Source: G020348385 sp964580235 (GTDB taxonomy: Bacteria; Acidobacteriota; Aminicenantia; Aminicenantales; Aminicenantaceae). Taken from it: a stretch of 31,547 nt of DNA. How positions within the stretch are numbered: the stretch's first letter is position 1; each line of letters begins with the position of its first letter. Position numbers and translations under genes: made by a program. Under the pieces are notes generated by a model that was not told the origin of the DNA, ran no database searches, and saw only the letters and a list, made by a program, of their open reading frames with translations. Positions 7,836 through 13,786 of the stretch are shown one piece after another. The stretch spans positions 1-31,547 of the forward strand of contig CAZOJY010000030.1 in the NCBI GenBank assembly GCA_964580235.1, given 5' to 3'.

Positions 7836-8627
7836 CTATTTAAATGGTTTTATCGTCAAATATCTTTTCAGGAATTCCAAGACCAGCGGATCCATGACTT
7901 TGCGGACTTCTGGCGATCGGAGGCCGTGGCCGGCGTTTTTGAAGATCTTTAATGCATATTCGCCTCCAGCCTTTTCTATCGCGTGAGCCATAATATGGGC
8001 ATGAGCGACCGGCACTTCTTCATCATCCTCGCCATGAAGAATCAAGATCGGACATTTGATGCGGACTACGCGTACTGAGGGAGATGCCAGGCGGTAGGCT
8101 TCGGGAACTAGGTCCGGTGTGCCGCCCAATGACTTCGCTAAATCCTCAGATACTCTCTTGTAGTAGGAGCTCGGCAAATCTTTGATATGCCTGTACCATT
8201 CTGCCATATTGGCCACTCCCCATCCGTGAATCAGGGCCAAGGGAGAGGTTTGGGTTGCCGCCATGACGGCCAGATAGGCCCCGTGGCTGTCGCCGAAATA
8301 GGCGATCTTTTGTTCGTTCACAAACGGCAGTTTGGCTACAAAATTGAAGGCCGCCACGATATCGTCAATGTCCTTCCCGGTTTGCTCCGCTCTGTAATCC
8401 GTGGAGAACACCGCAAATCCTTCCTGGCAGAGAAGATCGGCTATGCTCCAATCGAGCATCGCCCGTGTGTATTCCTGGTTGTCCCCGAAACCTCCATGGA
8501 TGAAGATCACCGCCGGAAAAGGACCCTCACCTTCAGGTTTTTGGCTGCAGCAATAGATAGCGCTGCCATCCGAACTCTTCATGTTCCATTCTTGCAATTT
8601 TTTATCCATACGTTTATTCATCCTCAT
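7836..8627 (-). CDS. Alpha/beta hydrolase (dienelactone hydrolase / S9-like esterase or peptidase fold)
   Basis: The 263-residue soluble protein has the features of the alpha/beta hydrolase fold: oxyanion HGG at 44-46, the nucleophile elbow GDSHG with Ser114, an acidic residue in GEDDEEVP (D201/D202) and the catalytic His in AGHG (H234). It has no signal peptide from this start. A longer frame extends to 8732, but ATG 8627 is preferred because AAAGGG lies about 7 bases upstream and the extra N-terminus (35 residues) does not resemble the family. The likely reaction is hydrolysis of an ester or small peptide; the substrate cannot be read from the sequence. It lies upstream of the kinase gene in the same direction, but the kinase has a separate promoter candidate. 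Confidence 0.8.
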   Translation of the reverse strand: MRMNKRMDKKLQEWNMKSSDGSAIYCCSQKPEGEGPFPAVIFIHGGFGDNQEYTRAMLDWSIADLLCQEGFAVFSTDYRAEQTGKDIDDIVAAFNFVAKLPFVNEQKIAYFGDSHGAYLAVMAATQTSPLALIHGWGVANMAEWYRHIKDLPSSYYKRVSEDLAKSLGGTPDLVPEAYRLASPSVRVVRIKCPILILHGEDDEEVPVAHAHIMAHAIEKAGGEYALKIFKNAGHGLRSPEVRKVMDPLVLEFLKRYLTIKPFK

Positions 8628-8703
8628 AACACAGCCCTTTAAGGATGTCAAAAACGTGCTACGACCCAAAATTGCCGATAGAACCAACAATTTGCACATT
8701 CCT

Positions 8704-8756
8704 GTGTCATTACGAGCACACAAGATGGCCACGCTTTGCTCGCCATGACACTTTTT
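8704..8756. repeat. Hairpin repeat with 15-base imperfect arms followed by T5
   Basis: The arms GTGTCATTACGAGCA (8704-8718) and TGCTCGCCATGACAC (8737-8751) pair with two mismatches around an 18-base loop, and five T follow. The GTCATTRCGAGC wording recalls the short GTCATTGCGAGC-type palindromic repeats scattered in many environmental bacterial genomes. It lies between the divergent hydrolase and esterase genes, so it is unlikely to terminate either; it fits a small mobile repeat better. Confidence 0.55.
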
Positions 8757-8796
8757 ATCCGCAATTCTGCCAAAAACGTTGAACAGCCGTGTCTTT

Positions 8797-8805
8797 TGTG
8801 ATAAT
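8797..8805 (+). promoter_or_regulatory. Possible extended -10 element upstream of the esterase gene
   Basis: TGT-GATAAT matches an extended -10 box (5 of 6 bases plus the upstream TG), about 50 bases before the esterase ATG. The best -35, TTGAAC, is only 15 bases away, which is short, so the call is weak. Confidence 0.25.
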
Positions 8806-8856
8806 AGAAAAAATGATCCGGAAAAAATATGAAATCAAACATTATGGGAGGAATTG

Positions 8857-10509
8857 ATGCGACCTAAAATCCGAATTTTCATTTGTTTTCTAACATTCAT
8901 TCTGTTTATCGGCCTTGTTTCCGTTTCATCCAGCAGTCCAGAAAATGCCTCGAAACTGCAGTTCGAGCTGTCTTTCCCATCCTCGATCCAGGGAGAAACC
9001 ATTACGGGCAGGGTATTTGTTATGGTTTCGAAGAATGACAAAAGAGAACCGCGTCTGCAGGCAGGATCGTGGAGAAACAGCGTTCCGTTTTTTGGTTTGG
9101 ATGTGCATGAACTTAAGCCAGGAGAATCTGTTGTCATCGATGAGACCATTTTAGGCTACCCTCTGAAAAGCCTGAGCGATATTCCTGCCGGCGATTACTA
9201 TGTCCAGGCTCTGCTGAACGTCTACACAAGATTCAAACGGGCCGACGGGCATGTGATCTGGGCCCATATGGATCAGTGGGAAGGCCAACATTTTAATAGA
9301 TCCCCTGGAAATCTGCACAGCGCAGTCAAAAAGGTTCACATGGATCCAGCCGAGGGTTACACCATCAGCCTGAGCACGGACCAGGTGATCCCGCCTATTG
9401 AAGTCCCCGCTGATACCGAATGGGTCAAACACATCAAGTTCAAGAGCAAGCTTCTTTCGGAATTCTGGGGCCACCCCATTTATATCGGCGCTACCATTCT
9501 CCTCCCCATGGGATACGATTCCCATCCTGATGTGTATTATCCCGTGCTTTACAGGCAGGGACATTTTTCGACCCGCGCTCCTTATGGACTTGAGGGAGAA
9601 AAATCAGTCTTTTACAAAACCTGGACAGCGGCAGATTTTCCCCGTATGATCGTCGTGACTTTCCAGCATCCCTGTCCGTATTTCGACGATTCCTATGCGG
9701 TAAATTCTGCAAACTGCGGGCCTTTCGGGGATGCCATCATGGAGGAGCTTATTCCGAAAATCGAAGAGGAGTTCCGGATCATCCAAAAGCCTTATGCACG
9801 AGTTCTGTCCGGAGGCTCCACAGGAGGATGGGAGACCCTGGCTTTGCAGATCTTTCACCCTGACTTTTTTGGTGGGGCGTGGGGTTTCTGCCCCGACCCC
9901 ATAGATTTCCGGTATTACGGTCTAGTCAACATCTATAAAGATAACAACGCCTTTTTTATCGAGTCCGGATGGATGAAGCCGGAACGCCCGCTGATGAGGG
10001 ACGGCCACGGACAGGTCCTGGTCACCATGCGGGAGATGAGCCAGATGGAAGCTGCGCTCGGAACGAAGGGAAGGTCCGGGCAGCAGCTGGACATCTGGCA
10101 GGCCGCTTATGGTCCGATCGGAGAGAACGGGTACCCCAAGCCGCTGTGGGATAAATTGACCGGGGAGATCGATCGTGAAGTGGCCTTATACATGAGAGAT
10201 CGCTATGACCTTGTGTACTATCTCAAACAGCACTGGGTAGAGATCGGTCCTAAGCTGGTAGGCAAACTGCACTTGATATGCGGGGACATGGATAATTACT
10301 ACCTGAACGAAGCCGTGTACGAAATGGAAACATTCCTGGAGAACACAAAAAACCCGTATTATGCCGGATCATTCCGGTACGGCCGTCCCAGAAAAACCCA
10401 TGGGTGGTCGCCTTTCGGAAGGACCACCGGTGAGCTGGAAAAGGAGATGGCCGCACACATCACCAAAAACGCTCCCCCCGGCGAAAACACCTCCATGTGG
10501 AGGTATTAA
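8857..10509 (+). CDS. Exported esterase (PF00756 / CE1-like alpha/beta hydrolase)
   Basis: The 550-residue secreted protein has a signal peptide (RPKIRIFICFLTFILFIGLVSVSSSS), an N-terminal beta-rich domain of roughly 170 residues and then an esterase-D-like alpha/beta hydrolase domain. The nucleophile elbow is SGGSTGGWE with Ser321, and a conserved late His (H515, RKTHGWS) fits the triad. The family includes feruloyl and acetyl-xylan esterases, so removal of acyl or feruloyl groups from arabinose-containing polymer is plausible given the neighbours, but it is not shown. ATG 8857 is chosen over the TTG just before it because GGAGG ends 5 bases upstream. The TAA stop (10507-10509) lies inside repeat A2. 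Confidence 0.78.
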   Translation: MRPKIRIFICFLTFILFIGLVSVSSSSPENASKLQFELSFPSSIQGETITGRVFVMVSKNDKREPRLQAGSWRNSVPFFGLDVHELKPGESVVIDETILGYPLKSLSDIPAGDYYVQALLNVYTRFKRADGHVIWAHMDQWEGQHFNRSPGNLHSAVKKVHMDPAEGYTISLSTDQVIPPIEVPADTEWVKHIKFKSKLLSEFWGHPIYIGATILLPMGYDSHPDVYYPVLYRQGHFSTRAPYGLEGEKSVFYKTWTAADFPRMIVVTFQHPCPYFDDSYAVNSANCGPFGDAIMEELIPKIEEEFRIIQKPYARVLSGGSTGGWETLALQIFHPDFFGGAWGFCPDPIDFRYYGLVNIYKDNNAFFIESGWMKPERPLMRDGHGQVLVTMREMSQMEAALGTKGRSGQQLDIWQAAYGPIGENGYPKPLWDKLTGEIDREVALYMRDRYDLVYYLKQHWVEIGPKLVGKLHLICGDMDNYYLNEAVYEMETFLENTKNPYYAGSFRYGRPRKTHGWSPFGRTTGELEKEMAAHITKNAPPGENTSMWRY

Positions 10510-10541
10510 ATTGGGGACAGGATACGTTTTCACCAATTTAA
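10506..10541. repeat. Family A element A2: single repeat unit on the esterase stop codon
   Basis: One full family A unit begins at TTAAATTGG and contains the core GGGGACAGGATACGTTTTC before closing with CCAATTTAA. It differs from A1 by a single T-to-C change in the core. The esterase TAA is bases 2-4 of the unit, exactly as on the propeller side of A1. A/T-rich sequence with further partial AATTTAATTTTAAATT pairing follows up to 10555. It lies between convergent genes. Confidence 0.85.
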
Positions 10542-10560
10542 TTTTAAATTGAATTTGGTG

Positions 10561-10580
10561 CCGGCGAGGATATTTGCCGG
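10561..10580 (-). terminator. Small GC hairpin just after the GH51 stop codon
   Basis: CCGGC (10561-10565) and GCCGG (10576-10580) form a five-base stem around a 10-base loop directly after the stop codon of the minus-strand arabinofuranosidase gene. There is no clean T-run after it, so termination, if any, may depend on the A/T palindrome and family A unit that follow. Confidence 0.3.
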
Positions 10581-12155
10581 TTACTTAATTTCCAGTAGAA
10601 CGACCGATTTGGGTGGTAAGGCGATTGCCAATCCTGCCTCTTTTATTTTTGCATCATTAAATTCTGCAGGTTTGATGGCTTCTGGTTTTTCGAACGTGTT
10701 GTGATCCGTCATTTCTCTGGAAGTAAGAATCCTGCCGGTTACAGTTTGAGGGGAAAATCCATGCAGTTCACACTTGAGTTTCTGGGATTTGTTCGGATCC
10801 AGATTGCACAACGAGATGTGAATCTTACCATCCTTGTCTTGGGAGGCTGATGCACTGATCGCAGGAATGCTGTCTTTTTTGAACTCATACTTAGTACAGT
10901 TGAGCTGGATTGGCAGCAGGATTGCATCCTGGTGGACTTTGTACATGTCGAACACGTGATAGGTGGGTGTGAGGACCATTTTTTCTTCCTTGGTCAGGAT
11001 CACGGCCTGCAGCACATTAATAGTTTGGGCAATGTTGGCCATCTGAACGCGGTCACAGTGTTGGTTGAAGATGTTCAAGGTCAGGCCGGCCGTCAAAGCA
11101 TCTCGCAGGCTGTTTTGCTGGTACAAAAAAGAAGGATTGGTTCCCGGTTCCACCTCATACCAGCTTCCCCATTCATCCACAATCAATCCCACCCGTTTTT
11201 CTGGATCGAAACGGTCCATGATGGTGGAGTGCCGGGTTAAGTACTCATCTATCTGTAGGGCTCTTTGCATATTGTCGAACCAATCGGCCTCACCGAACTT
11301 CGTTGCTGAATTTTTGTTCCTCCATCCTCCCGGCACAGTATAGTAGTGATAGCTCAATCCATTCATCATGCCGCCGGCTTCCCGCATCAAAACCTCGGTC
11401 CAGTAGTAATTGTCGCTATAGGCGCCGCAGGCGATCCGGTAAATTCTGTTACCTGGAAAATTGTGCACATAGGTTTGATAGCGGCGGAAGATGTCTGCAT
11501 AAAATTCGGGCCGCATGTTCCCGCCGCAGCCCCAGTTTTCGTTGCCTATGCCGAAATATTTCAGCTTCCAGGGTTTCTCTCTGCCGTTTTTGCGGCGGAG
11601 GTCGGCTATCGGGCTTTTCCCCTCGAACGTGATGTACTCGATCCACTCCTGCATCTCTCGAACTGAACCGCTTCCAACATTCCCGCAGATGTAGGGTTCA
11701 CAATCGAGTTGTTCACACAGATCCAGGAATTCGTGGGTGCCGAAGTGGTTGTTTTCGATTACATTACCCCAGTGGGTGTTGATCATGGTGGGCCGTTTGT
11801 CCCTGGGACCGATGCCATCTTTCCAGTGGTACTCATCGGCAAAACATCCCCCTGGCCAACGCAGCACCGGAATTTTGATATTTTTTAGCGCCTTGACCAC
11901 ATCGTTCCGGATGCCTCGCGTGTTAGGAATAGGGCTGTCCTCACCGACCCAGTATCCCCCATAGATGCAGCCGCCTAGGTGTTCGGAAAAATGCCCGTAA
12001 ATGTTTTTGTTGATGGTGTTCTTCCCCAGGTCCACATTGATGATCAATGCATTCGTGGCCGTTTCTTTGCCTACTTTATAAGTTGATGACAGCAAGAGGC
12101 CAATACAGATTACAAAAGCGACCGTTAAAAAAAATGAAGCTTTCCGGAAGTTCAT
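10581..12155 (-). CDS. abfA: Exported alpha-L-arabinofuranosidase, GH51
   Basis: The 524-residue protein matches GH51 along its length: early NIYGHFSEHLGGCIYGG, LRWPGGCFADEYHW, the acid/base motif GIGNENWGCGG (Glu206) and the nucleophile motif VDEWGSWYE (Glu328), followed by a beta-sandwich ending in KSVVLLEIK. It cuts terminal alpha-L-arabinofuranosyl groups from arabinan or arabinoxylan. The N-terminus NFRKASFFLTVAFVICIGLLLSS is a signal peptide or anchor, so it should act outside the cytoplasm, whereas many bacterial GH51 enzymes are intracellular. ATG 12155 is chosen because GGAGGG lies 4-5 bases upstream. A longer open frame running through the N gap is an artefact. The mutarotase gene lies upstream in the same direction beyond the gap. 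Confidence 0.93.
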   Translation of the reverse strand: MNFRKASFFLTVAFVICIGLLLSSTYKVGKETATNALIINVDLGKNTINKNIYGHFSEHLGGCIYGGYWVGEDSPIPNTRGIRNDVVKALKNIKIPVLRWPGGCFADEYHWKDGIGPRDKRPTMINTHWGNVIENNHFGTHEFLDLCEQLDCEPYICGNVGSGSVREMQEWIEYITFEGKSPIADLRRKNGREKPWKLKYFGIGNENWGCGGNMRPEFYADIFRRYQTYVHNFPGNRIYRIACGAYSDNYYWTEVLMREAGGMMNGLSYHYYTVPGGWRNKNSATKFGEADWFDNMQRALQIDEYLTRHSTIMDRFDPEKRVGLIVDEWGSWYEVEPGTNPSFLYQQNSLRDALTAGLTLNIFNQHCDRVQMANIAQTINVLQAVILTKEEKMVLTPTYHVFDMYKVHQDAILLPIQLNCTKYEFKKDSIPAISASASQDKDGKIHISLCNLDPNKSQKLKCELHGFSPQTVTGRILTSREMTDHNTFEKPEAIKPAEFNDAKIKEAGLAIALPPKSVVLLEIK

Positions 12156-12280
12156 AATCCCTCCTTCCCATTGTCTAACTTCTTTTCGTAAAAAATGGAG
12201 CCAAATCAATAATCTTTTAATCGAATTTATCAAGAGCTCTATTTGCGAATCAAGAGTAACTGAATTCGAACAAAATAAAA

Positions 12281-12313
12281 ATAGGTGAAAACGTATCCTG
12301 TCCCCAATTATTG
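12281..12313. repeat. Family A unit A3 at the left edge of the first assembly gap
   Basis: Read on the minus strand, this is a family A unit: AATAATTGG, the core GGGGACAGGATACGTTTTCACC, then TATTTTTATTT. It ends at the gap with GTCCCCAATTATTG, and the sequence on the other side of the gap starts with the same 14 bases. It is probably the same copy as A4. Confidence 0.8.
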
Positions 12314-12413
12314 NNNNNNNNNNNNNNNNNNNNNNNNNNNNNNNNNNNNNNNNNNNNNNNNNNNNNNNNNNNNNNNNNNNNNNNNNNNNNNNNNNNNNNN
12401 NNNNNNNNNNNNN
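12314..12413. other. Assembly gap (100 N) bounded by identical 14-mers
   Basis: Exactly 100 N, the usual placeholder for a gap of unknown size. Both flanks carry GTCCCCAATTATTG in the same orientation. Either the two contigs overlap and no sequence is missing, or more repeat units lie between them. Translations across it are meaningless. Confidence 0.95.
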
Positions 12414-12427
12414 GTCCCCAATTATTG
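12414..12427. repeat. Family A unit A4 (partial) on the mutarotase stop codon
   Basis: The minus strand reads CAA-TAA-TTGGGGAC, so the mutarotase stop codon is part of the repeat. Only the first 14 bases of the unit are present before the gap. If the contigs overlap at the shared 14-mer, A3 and A4 are one complete unit placed right after the stop, as in the other copies. Confidence 0.8.
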
Positions 12428-13606
12428 AGTGGAGAATTTGAAGAGGGTGCGGCTGAGGTATTTGGCGCCGGGCTGAAGGATGGTCGACGGGAAATTCGGC
12501 TGGTTCGGGGAATCGGGGAAGTGCTGGGGTTCCAGGCAAAATCCGTAGTGTTTTTCATAAACTTTTCCTGCTTTTCCCGTGATCGTTCCATCCAAAAAGT
12601 TGCCGCTGTAGAACTGGATTCCCGGCTCTGTGGTGTGGACTTCCATAACCCGCCCGGATCCCGGTTCATAAACCCTGGCTGCCAGCGCCATCTTCCCGCC
12701 GCCGCTGCGGAGCACGAAGTTGTGGTCGTAGCCGCCCTCCACCTGATCGATCCGCTCACCTATAGCATGAGGCGTCGTGAAATCCATCGGCGTCCCCGCT
12801 ACATCCCTTATCTCTCCTGTCGGGATCAACTCGGCATCAACGGGCGTGTACTTGTCAGCCTCGATCGTCAACTCATGGGAGAGAATGTCTCCCTCTCCCT
12901 GTCCGGCCAGATTGAAATAGCTGTGATGGGTAAGATTGACTGGTGTGGCTTTATCCGTCTCTGCTTCGTAGGTGATCCTCAACTTGTTGCTGTCGGTCAA
13001 CATGTAGGTCACAGCACAGGCCAGATTACCGGGGTACCCTTCCTCGCCGTCTTTGCTGAAATACACAAATTTGACACCCACCGTCTTTTCATCCTTGAAG
13101 GGTTCGGCCTGCCATAGAACCTTGTCGAATCCCTTGATGCCGCCGTGGAGGTGATTTTCCCCGTTGTTTGTGGCCAAGGTGTATTCCACCTTGTCCAGGG
13201 TGAATTTTCCCTTGGCGATCCGGTTGGCGTATCGGCCGACGGTGGCTCCAAAATAGGGCGAGGCGGCCATGTACTCCTCTAAAGAATCACAGCCGAGGGT
13301 GATATCGGCAATATCGCCGTTCCTGTCAGGAACACCCAGCGATACTAGCGTAGCCCCGTAAGTCATGATCTTTGTCGACATTCCCTTCCCGTTTGTCATG
13401 ACATACAAATCAACCTCCTGTCCATCGGGCAGCTTCCCGAATGCTTGTTTCTGAATATTCATGCTTGGTTCTTCCTTCAGTTGATTTTCTTCTGCCATTT
13501 GATCAGTCTCTCCCTCTGGCGTTGTTTTTTCTCCGCAAGAAACAAGGAACACTCCCAATCCGAAAAGAAAAAACAATATAAAGATTGAATGATATTTTTT
13601 AATCAT
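12422..13606 (-). CDS. galM: Aldose 1-epimerase (mutarotase), predicted lipoprotein
   Basis: The 394-residue protein matches GalM throughout. Residues expected in the active site are present: Arg125 (GRYANRI), His152/His154 (NHLHGG), His228 (THHSYFNL), Asp294 (GGYDHNF) and the catalytic base Glu359 (CLEPQHFPDSPN). It interconverts alpha and beta anomers of aldoses. The N-terminus is a lipoprotein signal with lipobox FLVSC (Cys24) and an acidic Glu-rich linker, so it should sit outside the cytoplasmic membrane. There it could equilibrate arabinose released by the GH51 and GH127 enzymes before uptake (inference). AAGGAG lies 6 bases before ATG 13606. The stop codon is formed with repeat A4. Confidence 0.93.
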   Translation of the reverse strand: MIKKYHSIFILFFLFGLGVFLVSCGEKTTPEGETDQMAEENQLKEEPSMNIQKQAFGKLPDGQEVDLYVMTNGKGMSTKIMTYGATLVSLGVPDRNGDIADITLGCDSLEEYMAASPYFGATVGRYANRIAKGKFTLDKVEYTLATNNGENHLHGGIKGFDKVLWQAEPFKDEKTVGVKFVYFSKDGEEGYPGNLACAVTYMLTDSNKLRITYEAETDKATPVNLTHHSYFNLAGQGEGDILSHELTIEADKYTPVDAELIPTGEIRDVAGTPMDFTTPHAIGERIDQVEGGYDHNFVLRSGGGKMALAARVYEPGSGRVMEVHTTEPGIQFYSGNFLDGTITGKAGKVYEKHYGFCLEPQHFPDSPNQPNFPSTILQPGAKYLSRTLFKFSTQ

Positions 13607-13650
13607 TGTAACTCCTTTTCATTTCCCTAACTCATGCATTCAGGGAGATC

Positions 13651-13679
13651 ATCATACACCAAGAGGGGCCCCTCCTCAA
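13651..13679 (-). promoter_or_regulatory. Candidate promoter of the mutarotase gene with a palindrome in the spacer
   Basis: On the minus strand TTGAGG (13679-13674) and TATGAT (13656-13651) are separated by 17 bases. The perfect 12-bp palindrome GAGGGGCCCCTC (13663-13674) occupies the spacer and touches the -35 box, which is a good place for a regulator. The -10 matches 5 of 6 bases and the -35 matches 4. Confidence 0.4.
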
Positions 13680-13708
13680 GAGGGGTACCTTAGGAATAGG
13701 GTGGCACC

Positions 13709-13737
13709 TTGTAGGACCCCCCTTAATCAGGTAAAAT
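13709..13737 (+). promoter_or_regulatory. Candidate promoter of the Asp-box protein gene
   Basis: TTGTAG (13709-13714) and TAAAAT (13732-13737) are spaced by 17 bases and would start a transcript about 40 bases before ATG 13787. The -10 matches 5 of 6 bases; the -35 is weak. It is divergent from the mutarotase promoter, so the shared 180-base region could control both arms of the locus. Confidence 0.35.
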
Positions 13738-13786
13738 GCCAGCGTTTGACTAAAAAACAATGGATAAAGAGGAAAGAGGAGGGCAC

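Noticed and set aside
12156..12539. Open frames running through the first N gap, including an N-terminal extension of the GH51 gene to 12539 and a plus-strand frame from 12311
   Set aside because: They translate unknown bases and repeat sequence. The GH51 gene has a good ribosome binding site and signal peptide at 12155.
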